Shown here: positions 23,574-35,245 of the stretch, piece by piece
How the letters are laid out: the number at the start of each line of letters is the position of its first letter
Position numbering within the stretch: position 1 is the stretch's first letter
Source of the DNA: Vandiemenella viatica
Taxonomy: Eukaryota > Arthropoda > Insecta > Orthoptera > Morabidae
DNA: 64,000 nt
Reading direction: 5' to 3'
Assembly (NCBI GenBank): GCA_031002005.1
Contig: JARYHS010008074.1
Span: 272,615,930 to 272,679,929 of the forward strand
Program-made: the position numbers and the translations under genes
Notes under the pieces: model-generated
What the model saw: the letters and a program-made list of their open reading frames with translations, nothing else
The model's database searches: none
What the model was told of the DNA's origin: nothing

Positions 23574-23641
23574 ATTAATATAATGCAATAATTAATATAA
23601 TGCAATAATTAATATAATGCAATAATTAATGTAATGCAATA
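23574..23641. repeat. Tandem repeat, 17-bp unit, four copies
   Basis: ATTAATATAATGCAATA is repeated four times head to tail, the fourth copy with one change (ATTAATGTAATGCAATA). It lies 50 bp upstream of the exon at 23693. Confidence 0.9.
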
Positions 23642-23692
23642 ATTACTATATGAATTACCTTTTTAATTAAGAACTTTCTTTCTTCCATCTAG

Positions 23693-23859
23693 GATATTGT
23701 TGCTTTCTGCCTGGAGAAGATGGACAGTCCCCCTTCACCAGAAGACAATGCTCGATACACTCCTCTCCATGAGGCATGCCAGCGAGGGCATCTAGATATT
23801 GCACGTTTGCTGCTAATGTATGGAGCTGATGTCAGTGCGAGTGCATGGGGTGGATATAG
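23693..23859 (+). CDS. BCOR: BCOR-like corepressor, ankyrin repeats 1 (end) and 2
   Basis: A 167-bp exon with acceptor TTCCATCTAG and donor TATAG|GTAATA, phase 0 in and phase 2 out. DIVAFCLEK completes ankyrin repeat 1. NARYTPLHEACQRGHLDIAR followed by LLLMYGADVSASAWGGY forms the second repeat with the canonical TPLHEA-C-GH-I-LL-GAD pattern. Vertebrate BCOR has [20 protein letters not shown] at the same place. The last codon is split (AG|G, arginine) and completed in the exon at 31732. Repeat 2 is complete and well conserved, with no frameshift, showing that the gene is under selection. Confidence 0.95.
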
Positions 23860-23996
23860 GTAATAATATAACTCTATCAATCTACTGATATCAAGGAAAA
23901 GGAAATGGCTTTTAGGCAATGGAAATAATAAAGCATAGGGAAAATAAAGCCACCATTAATCAAAATTGAATGCAGGAGAGCTGCAATGAACACACA

Positions 23997-24605
23997 ATGT
24001 CAGGTATCTTATAAATTTTGTAACTGTGTAACACAATTTGTTCTCAGAATCACGAGTTAGATTGGATAGAATTGCATATCATTTTTAAAGTCAGTTACTA
24101 TGTTAATTCAAGCTAGAAATCAGGTCTTCACAGTTTTTAAGATAGTATTATCTATTGAAACATTCTCAAGCAATCGCCTGGAGTAATATTTCAAAAATTC
24201 GTAATAAATCATAGAAAGCATTTAGAGACTTTAAGTTTACACAGTGATCTTTTTTGAATATGTAGATTTGACTAGAGCTACTTTCAGATAGGTAACTTCA
24301 ATAACTTCTGAAATATTAATCAGTTAGATTCTGTTTTTGGATTATAATTTTATTTCATCCTTTCAATAATCGTAAACATGCTTTGCTTGGTAGTAAATGA
24401 AAGAGTAGCTCTTTAGGAGTAAAATAAAATTTATCTCAGTTTAGTAATAACAAAATTGTGAAAGTTATTAACACGTCTTTGTAATGGCATTAAAATGATA
24501 GTTACATTTTTTTTTTATAAGGATTAAAGTTGACACTTTTTGTAAAATCTTACTATTTTCAAAATTTCAGAATGCTAGGAACATTTTAGTTGTCAAGATC
24601 AAAAT
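23997..24605 (+). repeat. Direct repeat, copy 1 (LTR-like)
   Basis: Starts near TCAGGTATCTTATAAATTTT and runs through GTTAATTCAAGCTAGAAATC, AGTTAGATTCTGTTTTTGG and AATTTCAGAATGCTAGGAAC. The same order of motifs recurs at 25536-26155 in the same orientation with many substitutions. The pair is spaced about 1.5 kb apart. A GTGGCGACC motif, as found beside insect Gypsy LTR primer sites, lies after it (about 25221-25229), so I suspect decayed LTR sequence, but no internal gag-pol remains. Confidence 0.6.
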
Positions 24606-25535
24606 ATTTGATACTAGCTCTCAAGCCTGAGATTTGATATCTGATACGTTTTCCAGCAGATTCTTGTGTGAGGCGGAAGACTTACATGTTCCCAAAGTCA
24701 GTGAGCATAAATTCCTGCCCAGAATTTTCCTTGGACTCACTGTCTCACTCACACAGTCACAGTAGCGCAGTCTTCCAGATACAGTGGGCACGGCACTATG
24801 TAGCTCAGTCGGCCAGCAAGTTTTATTTCAAGCACTAAGGTGCTACTGTGTTGGCACAATGTAGGTTTGCATATTCATCAGGTAGAAAGTAAACATGTAT
24901 CTAGGATCAGTAATTTTATGCCATGTGATGCCTTGGGGTAACCTAAGTGTCGGTCGTGGACAAACTAGTTGCACAATAGAAGTGTGTGACGAACTTTCAT
25001 TTTCTTCACAAATTAGTTAATTGTATTTTGAACTATGGGGTGTGGTCTGGCTCGAATCGGTTAATCGAACTTGCAACTGTATCTTCAGAGAATTTGTCTG
25101 TTGCCGTTTCAGTTTGTGACTTTGCAAAAATTTTCAAGCATATAATGTATGTATACCAACAATAGACTTGTGAACATTATTTTAACCACCTTCCTTTAGT
25201 GTGGGGTTTAACAAGCTAAGTGGCGACCAAGTTATATTTGCAAAGCTATAGCTAGAATTATCCACGGCCATAGTTGAGACTGTAGGTTTATGCATAACCC
25301 CAGCATAAGCTTGTCGTCTTACAACAAAACACAAGACAAACACAACTGTACAATATTTTAGTTCAGGGCCTCAATCATGTAGAGAGCTACAAGCCATTTG
25401 ACGAGAGGTTTAATTTAAAATATCATGCATTCGTGTTTATCCCCATTTTTTCATGTCTTTGTCACAGGCCTCCTACCTTCAAATTTTGTGAGTGGTGTTC
25501 CCCCCCCCCCCCCCCATCCTTTGTCATGTAACAGT

Positions 25536-26155
25536 ATGTCAGGTAACCTGCATTACAAAATTCGTTCTTAGAACCGCGAATTAAATTGAATAGTATTGCA
25601 CATCATTTTTAAAGCCAGTTACTAAGTTAATTCAAGCTAGAAATCAGGTTTTTACAGTTTTGTGAAAGTAACTTATCAAGGCAGCATTTTCTGTTGCATC
25701 AGCCTCAAGCATTCACTGGAGTGATATTTCAAAATTTAATAGTAAATTGAAGAATGCAGTTAGAGATTTCAAATTTGTTAAATAGTAATTTTTGAATACA
25801 TAGAATCGTTTAAAGATATTTTCAAACCAATAACTTTAATTGCTTAGGAAATATCAATTAGTTAGATTCTGTTTTTGGTTGACGAATTTTATTTCACCCT
25901 TTTGAAAACAGTAAACATGCCTTGCTCGATCTCAGATGAAAGAGAATTCAGTTGAGAGTAAAATAAAAATTATTTCAGTATTGTAACGGAAAAATTATAA
26001 AAGTTGGTAACAGGTTCTGAGAAGTTCAGAAAATATTTTTTTTTAAGGCTATCGAACCTACAAAATTTTTCTTAAGGATTAAAATTGACGCTTTTTAGAA
26101 GATCTAGCTATTCTCAACATTTCAGAACGATAGGAATATTTTTTGTCATCAAGGT
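25536..26155 (+). repeat. Direct repeat, copy 2 (LTR-like)
   Basis: The second copy of the 24.0-kb repeat: shared blocks include GTTAATTCAAGCTAGAAATC and TTAGTTAGATTCTGTTTTTG. It is preceded by a run of 16 C (25500-25515). It may be the left part of a long LTR that continues to the TATA and GGTGGCGACC motifs near 27430. Confidence 0.6.
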
Positions 26156-26899
26156 ATGAGCATTTCACTATTTCTGAACACTTTTAAGTGAAGTAAAGTA
26201 ATTTTAAAATAATAATAATTAAAAAGAAAGCTAAATTCACTAACATTCCGTAGTTTCTGACCGTGTAAATAGCATAAATAAATTTTTAAACACTTTGATA
26301 AACGCACTTCACTTTTAACATTGTTTATCATAGGTTCCTAGTAATTTCTCGATCTAAAGAGTAGATTTCTTGAAAGAACCAAAAATCTAGTACACATATT
26401 TAAATTTCAGAACATTCCATGCAGTAAAACAGATTTTATAGACATTTTAAAGATTATTTTGTCACTGAACACACATGGTTTCACTGAAGAATTATTTGCG
26501 AATAAACCAAGCCATTTCCACAGATAAAACAACTTTTAAAACACGTAATTAAATTCAGAGAAAATCCCGATTTTTCCTTTTCGATATAAACTGTATGTTA
26601 ATAATTATTAACGAAAAACCATATGATTTCTAAACAGTTACTTTACCAATTCTTGTCTAAGCTGTAACTTCGCTATTTTGCCATCGATTTTTATAAAATT
26701 TACACCATTGAACTCAGGAATTAACATAGAACACTTTGACACTAATTTTATTCAGGTAATTTGCAACTCAGCAGAATTTCTAAACAATTGAATAAATTCA
26801 AATGTTTAGTAATTACCCAATTGCGTAGGAGGTTATATCACTATGCAAAATTAAACAAAAATTAAAACTAATTGCTCTAAATTTCCCACTAAACATCCT

Positions 26900-27440
26900 T
26901 TAGGCATCTAGCAGATAAGACTAGACACTGTTAAAGTTGGAACGCTTTCTATATCCCCGATCATTGGGAATGTTTGGTAAAGCGGAAGCATAAAGGTTGT
27001 ATACAGTTGCTGACGTCATAGGATCTGAGAGTTCTATAAAAGATTGTGCAGCAAACTTGCGTTTTGTTTTCTTTTCTCCGGGAGCGATATGTAAGGTAAC
27101 TCCGCGTTAGTTGTGTTGTTGCAGAACGGTTTTTACCGCGCTATCCTGGAAGCTTGTGTCGGCCTTGTTGGGTGTACTTGTAACAGATCGTGATTTCAAT
27201 GACAACTAAGAACTCTTAAATTTCAAAAGGGGTTTTTTATTCGGTCGGTATTATTTCTCTCCACAACCTAAAATTCTCTGGAAACGTTTGTTCGATTGCC
27301 TGTATAATGCTAATTCTGAAAAATGTGACTTTTTAAATAAACTCTAAAATTTTGTCCACGTGAACTTTTTTGTGATTTCATAGTAAACTGTTTCAACCTT
27401 TTCTAAGTTTGTGGTTTGAACAAATTTGGTGGCGACCATT
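26900..27440 (+). repeat. LTR-like promoter and 3' end
   Basis: TGACGTCATAGGATCTGAGA is followed by TTCTATAAAAGATTGTGCAG, a TATA box in a promoter-like setting, and about 370 bp later by ACAAATTTGGTGGCGACCAT. The last motif is characteristic of the LTR end and primer-binding start of many insect Gypsy elements. No coding region follows, so this would be a solo or truncated LTR. Assignment is by motif only. Confidence 0.45.
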
Positions 27441-27639
27441 AAGCATTTTAGTTGAGTATCTAGGCAGGCACATGGTCAAGTTAAAATTATTTCGTCAAAA
27501 TTCCACAGAACTTTTAATTCAAGTGAACTGCTAGTTAGGGTACTAAGCCTATACCCAACCCCAGTATAGGTTAAGTCCCTTACAAGGTAAGGTTTAAATT
27601 TTCCTGGCCTGCCTAAAAATATGTATGCACCATGTTGAA

Positions 27640-28530
27640 TTTGAGTATCCTTAGAAAAGGGAGGTCATACGTCACCAGAAATTCACAAACTCCTTCTAGA
27701 TTTATATGATAGGGTTTCTCATTCATATTAAAGTGTGGAACAGTGGGTAAAACTAATTAAACTTGGAAGAGAATTCCAGGATGATGACCCAAGCAGTGTG
27801 CACCTGATGGCAGGTATTGCTGGAAAAAACAAGGCGATTGATGCTTTTGGATAGAACATTTTGGACAAAAGGAATTGCTGTGAGAATTGACTTGTTGAAA
27901 GCAATAGTTCTTCAAATTTTTCTTGAACATTTGTTCATGAATGAGATCAGTGCACATTGTGTGGCCAAACTTCTTTTCACAGTGCAAAAGCAAGAATGAA
28001 CCTTGCTTAATAAGGGAAGAAAGATGAAGTTCGGCAATACAGTATCACCAGCAATGAAAACAAAGTTCTTTGCTATGATCTCATGAGCAAAAAATCTAAT
28101 GAATGGTGTCATGTTGTACAATCTCCTTCATAAAAAGCAATAGTCTGCAAGGAAGGTATGATGGTGATTTTCTTGGATAGTGTAGGCATTTTATAGATTA
28201 ACTACAACACCTAATATTAAAACTACAGGACACCATTAAAGAGAGAATGTGGAGCTGACCTTTCAAGAATGTCAGGATCTTGCATCACATTACATCCATC
28301 CACACTGACTGTTAATTGAAGACCATCATTACAGAATACTGCATCACCAAACTCCTTCACATGCCATATAGTCCTGATCTGGCCCTTGATGGCCATTTTT
28401 TATTTCCAAAAGTGAAGTTTGATTTTCATGGATGCATGTTTAACAGTGAAAACAAGGTCCCGGCAGCTGTGATGGAACCTTTTTTGAACGAAGAGAAAAA
28501 ATACTTTTGTGAAGCGATAAATTTGTAAAT
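27640..28530 (+). mobile_element. Mariner-family remnant
   Basis: Degenerate transposase pieces in order: CKEGMMVIFLDSVGIL near 28145-28200 (the strand before the second aspartate in mariners), and 28316-28528 with LLHMPYSPDLALDGHFLFPK, the third catalytic aspartate box, then AAVMEPFLNEEKKYFCEAIN as the C-terminus. No TIRs were identified and stops are frequent. It is an old copy. Confidence 0.6.
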
Positions 28531-29348
28531 TCAGCATTATGTAAAATTTGTTTCATTACAAGCAAGTTATATGTAAATTGCACACTTTATTTTTTCAACA
28601 TCCTTTCTCACCTTCTTTTAAACCTGTTTTACCATCTGCAGAGTCTGAATCAAATTTGTAAGGTTTAAAAAGTATTGGAATCTTCACCGGGAAAAATAAA
28701 ATATTCTCCCTGGTGGTCTTCATACTCAATCTTCTACACAGTACTTTACTTACAACTACAAAAGCTTCTCTCAGCACAGTCGATGCAAGCATTTCATAGC
28801 GCCCACTTCAGAAATGCACTAATGCTGGAATTTCATGGCCCACAGTATGGAGAAAATTGCGACTGAAGAACTATGGAAATGATGTATGTTGTCAAGGAAG
28901 TATGAATCACAAAGGAAGAATGAATAAGCTCTCTTCCTTATGAGAAAGATGGAAATGTGATGCATGTTCACGCATCACAGCCCAGCTTCTCGCTGTCATT
29001 GCCAGGAATTAATGAATTTTATGGGTTGTGGTTCATGCATGAGCACTTAAATCCCCCACAAACCTTGATAAGAGGATGTATATGCTATTTAATTTGTTTT
29101 ATGGAACAAAAATTTAGATATAACTGTTCAACTAACCCTGTGAGGTGCTGTAAAGTTATTACATGTATTTCGTAATTTTGTAAACATGCTGCTATTATCC
29201 TGTTTAAAGTTGGCAGCTCACTTTGGCTTGTTGAAATCACTGTGATGTTTATTTCATTGTGGCTCTCATTAATTATAACACTCATGCACTTCACAATCTT
29301 TAGTAGCATATCATCTTTCAGAATTACAATATATATATTTTATATATA

Positions 29349-31264
29349 AAACTAAGGAAGGATAGGGAAATATGACCCAACACTTAAGACAGATGAAGGC
29401 GGCTGGGACAACGAACACAAAAAAACAAATTTCAGCTTTTGTGGATCAGCACCTCAAGCCTTTTGTACAGGACTTCCCTTCTTTCATAACGGAGCATGCA
29501 TAAACCACGTAGCTCCATTTTGGCCTCCTGTGAACCCCCCCTCCCTACCCCCCACGTAGCCCTACGTGGCTTTTGCCTCAACCCCCCCACGTAGAATGTA
29601 GCTTTTTTTCCCTTTTGATTTCTGAAGACATTTTTGTTTTCTCGTGTCAAAATATTGTAAATTACATACGGAGATAATTAACTGAGGGAAATAAATATTC
29701 ACATGCTGTCGAGTTCTGTTCCTCATTTTAAGTGTGAAAAATGTAATGAAAGGAAAGCTACGTGGCCTGGCTCGGAACCCCCCCTCCCCCCACGTAGCCC
29801 AGCGTAGCCTTCCAGCCAACCCCCCCCCCCCCCCGGACTGTGCCACGTAGTTTGTGCACACTCCCTAAAAGACACCCCACACTTCTTCGAATGATTTTCC
29901 ACAGTCCCCATTCCTCTACCACCTGACTCCTTCCTTGTCTTCATAGATGTCTCTTCCCTTTACACCAACATCCCTCACGGACAGGGCCTCAGTGCCATGG
30001 AACACTTCCTGGAAATGCGACCTCCTGACAGCCTCCGCAAGACATCCTTCCTCATTTCCTTGGCTAACCTCATCCTGTCTAACAACTACATACCCTTCAG
30101 CTCTCAAATTTACCACCAGAAACGCAGCACTGCGAAGGGCACGTGCATGGCACCATTCTATGCAAATCTTTTCCTGGGCCGTCTGGAACAACGATTCCTC
30201 AACAATCTTTCCATTAAACCTCTTGTCTTTCAGATACACAGATGACATTTTTATGATCTGGACTCACAAAGAGAAACATCTAATAGACTTCCACAACTCC
30301 CTAAACAACCACTCCATCAAATTTACCTGGGCATATTCCCTCAGCCATGATACCTTTCTTGATGTTGATGTTTCCTTGCATAACAGGCACCTGCATACCA
30401 CTGTTCATATCAAACCTACAAATTTGCTGCAATATCTTCATTTTAACAGTTGTCATCCCTCGAACAGCAAACGTTCCATTCCTTACAGTCTTCTTATATT
30501 TCTGCTATTTTATTTTTCACTTATAGTTTTTCAAAATTTGATTTTTATATGTATCCTCACTCATTTGTTATGTTGGTCTACCACTTTCAATGATAATATA
30601 CCAACAACAGTTTCGATTATTGATCCAATATTTGAGCCCCCCCCCCCCAGGAAGGAGTCGGAGGGAAGAGGTGTGGGTACCGTAGCCAGCCAGGCGAGGA
30701 AGTGTCGGGTGTCTTTGATAGGGAGGGAAGTTGGCTGGCAATGGGATGTAGATGACCGTTCACCAGGGCAGAGATGCGCTCAGTCGGTGAGCCACATGCA
30801 GCAACCATGGGTTGTCCTGGGTTGCCAGGCTTATGAATTTTAGGAAGTAGGTATAGGGAATGTGTGCGTGGATTTTTTGGAGTGAGGAGTGAAACAGAAT
30901 GAGGAGAGAGGCCTTGGAGTGGTCCACTAATCTGTACATAGTCTTTTATTCTATCACTGACTGCAGATATAAAATTAAGGAAAGATAGGTAAATAAGCTG
31001 GGAATGATGAACATAAAAAGACAAACACAAGAGAGACAATATTTCAGCAGGCGGATCCAGACGTGCACACGCCGACGGCCGATTCACCAGACGGCCCTTG
31101 GCATGTGTATGTTTTGCTCCTCCTGGTGTCTCACTTCTGGCAAGAATAAGGCTAGGGGTCAATATATTATCTCTCTTGTATTTGTCTTTTTATGTTCGTC
31201 ATTTTCAACTGCCTTCATCTGTGACAAGTGTTGAGTCTTATTTCCCTATGCTTCCTTAGTTTTA
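29349..31264. mobile_element. Penelope-like element complex, nested and rearranged
   Basis: The complex contains Penelope-type reverse transcriptase sequence on both strands. The plus strand has FVDQHLKPFVQDFPSFI (about 29437-29487), a MITE, then KDTPHFFE, VFIDVSSLYTNIPHGQG, STAKGTCMAPFYANLFLGRL, RYTDDIFMIWTHKEK, FLDVDVSLHNRHLHTT and KPTNLLQYLHFNSCHPS (to about 30480), with one frameshift near 30235. The minus strand (30990-30640) has SLYLLPKIHKPGNPGQPMVA and GSPTERISALVNGHLHPIAS. An 80-90 bp terminal sequence (CTAAGGAAGGATAGGGAAAT...) occurs three times: 29349-29440 and 30972-31050 forward, 31172-31264 inverted. Stops and shifts make it inactive. PLEs often insert as partial, inverted copies. 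Confidence 0.8.
29490..29865. mobile_element. MITE inserted in the Penelope-like RT, 3-bp TSD
   Basis: A 376-bp insertion that splits the codons for FPSFI and KDTPHF. Its ends are imperfect inverted repeats: GGAGCATGCATAAACCACGT on the left and, inverted, GGAGTGTGCACAAACTACGT on the right. It is flanked by TAA on both sides (29487-29489, 29866-29868), and removing it with one TAA restores the RT reading frame. CACGTAG or CTACGTGG occurs many times inside, with long C runs. A 3-bp TAA duplication fits the PIF/Harbinger superfamily; this class is an inference. Confidence 0.7.
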
Positions 31265-31731
31265 TTACCTTAAGCATTTTCCTGCTCATTGTATGTATAT
31301 GGAAACATTTCTGTTTTGCTATACAACTCCAATGTAAACATTTTATTTGCAAAATTTTCTGACGGGCTATGATCGTAATAACGGATATCACAGAGATATG
31401 GATATGCTGTGTGTATTGTGTTTTCGTTAGTCATATTCTGTTAAGGTCATTGACAGTTTGTCATACAAATGTTTTACGCGTCCAAATATTTTTCTAATTA
31501 TTTCGTAATTTGTTGTAACTATTTTATTACGTACCTAATACACTAAATAAATAAGCAATTGCTAAAATGAGGTGGATCTTCTTCCATGCTATTACAAACC
31601 ATCAACCTCACTAGTTTTTGTTTTTAATTGCAAAATTTTTGCACTTGTCATCTAGTGATTCTAAATTTGTTGATTGGTATTTACTTAATCGCTTAACAAT
31701 ACCTGTGTTAACAATGTAAATATGTCAACAG

Positions 31732-31946
31732 GCCATTGCATGAGGCTGCAGAAAATGGGCATGTGGAGGTAGTGCGATTACTGCTGTCTTATGGTGCTGA
31801 TCCACTACTGGCAACCTATAAAGGTTTGACCCCAATGAAACTGGCATCAGAAGAATCATCAAGGCAACTGCTAACTGACCACCTGGCTGATGTACAAGGC
31901 CAATCGGCACCTCCCTGGTATTTTGAAGGAGCTGCTTCATGTACAG
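31732..31946 (+). CDS. BCOR: BCOR-like corepressor, ankyrin repeat 3 and connector
   Basis: A 215-bp exon, acceptor GTCAACAG, donor ACAG|GTTTGT, phase 2 in and phase 1 out. PLHEAAENGHVEVVRLLLSY followed by GADPLLATYKGLTPMKLASE forms the third ankyrin repeat. Vertebrate BCOR has [20 protein letters not shown] at this place, then GADPTLATYSGRTIMKM, an unusually close match that fixes the identity of the gene. The following LTDHLADVQGQ corresponds to LTDYLNDLQGR, and PPWYFEGAASC to TWDFYGSSVCE of the linker to PUFD. The split glycine/aspartate codon (G|AT) is completed in the last exon. Confidence 0.97.
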
Positions 31947-33132
31947 GTTTGTATTCAGTCCTGTAATTTTCCCACTGAGTTACTCTGTATTTGTAAGAAG
32001 AAAAAGAGAGATGGTTCTCAGTTCACCATATATGTATTTCTTCCAAGTGGCTCTTTGTTGGGATGAAAGAGAATATTACTAAATCATTCACTTCTAAATT
32101 TAACTAAATTTGGCTACGTTCTTTTTCTGTTTAAAAAAGTAAAAATTTAATGTATGTACGCAGATTACTCTGAAATCTGCCGTTAATTTACATTGTTATA
32201 GTCTACTTCTTTCCCCTTCTTTTAGTTGAGAGGATACTACAGTTGGCTGGTGCCCCAATATTAATCATTAAAAAGATAGCAGATAATAACAATTAAAACT
32301 GAATAATTACAAATGTTACAAAATAATTTATACAGATTTGGAATGTACTTTGCCCATAATTCAGATTAATAGGGTAACAATTCAGATTAACAGTGTCAAA
32401 ATAAGCACCTACAAATTAATATTTTCAGTACATCAATGACATAGAATTTCATCCAAAATCTGTGGCACAATTTTAATGCAAAAATCAACAGATGATTATA
32501 AATGAAATACAATAAAAACAAAAATCTTTAAAACATCACATAAGTCTGTATTTACTAAACGTCAGGGTATAAAATAATTATGTATTAATACTTTCAATTG
32601 ATTGTATTAATTAGATTTTCAAACTATTATTTATGTTGAAAATTGATTTGGTATTATTAACAATAATACTTCTTATAATTTATCATGATTTCTTTAAGCA
32701 TTTGTTTTAGCTAACTAAAAAAGTTGCCATCTAAACTAATAAAAGTAACAATTGAAATTATAATGTAAACATTTGTAAATGTATTGAAGGGAAGACTTTA
32801 TAAATTTAAACTTTGTATTGCCAGTAAAAAAATTGTTTCAGTATTTTAAAGCTTTGAGAATATTTACAGATGTATCAGAACAAAACACACATGAAAATAT
32901 TTACTGTTTACGTGACCAATCAAATATAAATAAGACTTTTGAAATAGGTGCAAGATAATGTAGTGCTTGGGAAATTTCAAGAGTGCACTGGCGTACTGAA
33001 AATTTTATTTCTGCAGTTGTTTGCTCACTGATTACAGGAGTTCATATGAACATTGTTTGATGAATAATTATTAAGTTTGTAGTACATGGAAGTTTTAAAT
33101 CAGTGGATTGCGTGCGTATTCATCAGTGATAC

Positions 33133-33345
33133 CACCAAGCACGGTGGGGTGAGCATTAATGCTGTGGCCATGAATTTTGGAGGACGTGGGTTTGAATCGG
33201 GATTTCCATGGTTTCCCCAAATCACTCCAGGCGAATGCAGGGATAGTTCCTTCAAAGGTAATGACGAAATTCCTTCCTGTTACTTTACCCCAGTCCTTTT
33301 CCACCTTTAATAACCTCAATGAAGCGGAAACCCATAAACTTCAAT
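33133..33345 (+). mobile_element. tRNA-SINE, old copy
   Basis: Reads CCAAGCACGGTGGGGTGAGC (tRNA-like head), GGGTTTGAATCGGGA (B box), TTTCCATGGTTTCCCCAAAT, CACTCCAGGCGAATGCAGGG, and ends AATGAAGCGGAAACCCATAAA. It aligns throughout with the SINEs at 34.6, 42.9 and 46.2 kb but has many changes and no poly-A, so it is an older insertion. Confidence 0.8.
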
Positions 33346-34584
33346 AATAAGCTTTCAAAGTAATAAGTATACAAGTGGCGTACAATCATTTCTTACCTCA
33401 CACTTGTATGTGGTCCTCGAATAAGTATCACTTTGCAAATTGGTGACATTATTCATGAAAATCCACAAATAATAGTATATGAAATTAGGGTAGTAACTGC
33501 TGTAAGTTATATCAGTGTGTGGACAATAATTAAAAGTAAGTTATGAAAATCAATACAGGGTGGGGGTTCAGTATATTTAATGTGAATCTGAAGGCTTTAA
33601 GGACTGAAGCTTTCAGTGTACTTTATATTGGAAGAAGGCTTGTGTGATGATCATTGGGTGTATCATTGAACTTCTGTAATGAAGTGTTCAAATATGGATA
33701 GGATGCAAAATGAGAGCTGCTTCATTAGGGAAAAATCAATTTTTCTGTTGGCAAAAGTTGTTCTTACGTATGTTTCTACCTCAACAATCATCTGTTAATG
33801 CTGCATACTGATGTTAACTCTCTTACAAGATGGAAAATTATGGATGCTTGTTGGTTTAAAAACACCAATCTGCAGCATTGGGCTTCTGCATGATAGCTCT
33901 TGGTACCATGCTGCTGCTGCTATGCATGCAAAATTTGAACTAAAACTATAATCCTCCCTATAAGGCAGTTCTGTTAACATGTAATTATCATTTTTTTGAA
34001 ACCTTCAAAGAGGATTCAGTGGAAAGGAATGAAACTTCATTTGCAATTCACCACATAGTCGTACATTGTTTTTTATAAACTATTAAAAGTTGCTAGTATG
34101 AAAAAAGTATATTTACAACGATGTAGAAAAATAGTTTTATATTCGTTTCACTGATATTAATCCATGGAAGAGCTTTTTTAACTCTTTCATATGCAATTAA
34201 GCCTCATATATTATCCTTAATTAAAAACATATCTATATGAAACATCTTCAGAAAGTTGATTTTAAAAAAAGTTTAGAAATGAAACTGCTGACACTAAGAA
34301 AAATTGCAAAAAATTGTAAAAACTAACAATTTCACTTTATCACAGTGATGGCAGCTCTCATTTGTGTGGCCCATTCGGCTGGTTTATTTGCTGACATTAG
34401 CTTTGAGCAAATTGTTCAGGTGCAATAGGATATTTCTTTTGCTATGTAATATGCTACTGATAAGCATAATTATTGGGTTGAACTGAAGAAAAATAGATAT
34501 CTGTGTAGATTTTTAGTACATAATTGAAATTTCACATGTCTTTTTAGTTTGGGTGATTACTTATATTAAGATTACTTAGTAGGT

Positions 34585-34797
34585 ACCGAGCGTGGTGGGT
34601 GAGTGGTTAGCGCTCTGATCTCGCATTCGGGAGGACGGTGATTTGAATCCCCGTCTGGGCATCCAGATTTGGGTTTTGCATGGTTTCCCCAGATCACTTC
34701 ACGTAAATGCTGGGATATTTCCTTCAAAAGGCCGTGCCCCCCATCCTTTCCCGTCTCTAAAGACCTCGCTGGTAAGAGACGTTAAGCAGTTAAAGAA
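34585..34797 (+). mobile_element. tRNA-derived SINE
   Basis: Starts ACCGAGCGTGGTGGGTGAGT, with A box TGGGTGAGTGGTTAG and B box GATTTGAATCC, then GCATCCAGATTTGGGTTTTG and CATGGTTTCCCCAGATCACT. It is shortened in the middle (GGCCGTGCCCCCCATCCTTT) and ends GAGACGTTAAGCAGTTAAAG. No clear target duplication. It is directly followed by a dispersed LTR-like repeat shared with 63.3 kb. Confidence 0.85.
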
Positions 34798-34814
34798 GGC
34801 TGAATTGGCTATTT

Positions 34815-35245
34815 GAAATCACATATGAAGATAGCGGGTTTTTCTTCAAGTCAGAATACTGACTAAAAGCATTCACTCTTGCACACAAATTTAGATTTGC
34901 AACTCCAAATTAAAGTGAGCTTGTTGAACTGTTAATAAACTGCTATTGTAGACTTCTAAAGACATTGTAAGAAATTTTTCTGTCTTTGAATTTAGTTTTA
35001 CATTTCTTTTTTCTATCAAAACAAAATATTATATTCCATGAAACTTTTCTGATGTGAGCTGATGAACTTTTAAACGTTACATTCTTAAAAACTCGTGCAG
35101 TGTGACATGTATAGTATGACGGTTAGATTGAGACTGCTGACAACAAGGAAGAGTGGGCTCTTTATTTATAGCCTCTACTAATTTTGAGCTGGATTGTTCT
35201 GGAATATCGGCATTTCCCCAAGAGGAAATACTATTCTCTCGTGAA
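34815..35245 (+). repeat. Dispersed repeat, copy 1 (possible solo LTR)
   Basis: Similar along about 420 bp to 63325-63735 in the same orientation. Shared blocks are CATATGAAGATAGCGGG / GTATATGAAGAGGGCAGG, TTCTTCAAGTCA, AAAGCATTCACTCTTGCA / AAGGCATTCATACTTGCA, GTTGAACTGTTAATAAACTG / GTTGAACTGTTCAAACGCTG and a TATA-like CTTTATTTATAGCCTCT / GCTTTATATAATCTCTGC. The TATA motif and size suggest an LTR, but no gag-pol is nearby. Confidence 0.6.

Larger units (their letters stand above)
23860..31731 (+). other. 7.9-kb intron
   Basis: Donor GTAATA, acceptor CAACAG. It holds two LTR-like direct repeats, a mariner remnant and a Penelope-like complex, annotated separately. The remaining stretches (about 24610-25530, 26160-26900 and 28535-29345) are AT-rich with no ORF or repeat that I can name. 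Confidence 0.75.

Noticed and set aside
29432..29944. Antisense glycine/arginine-rich ORFs
   Set aside because: They arise from C runs and CACGTAG repeats of the MITE inside the Penelope-like element.
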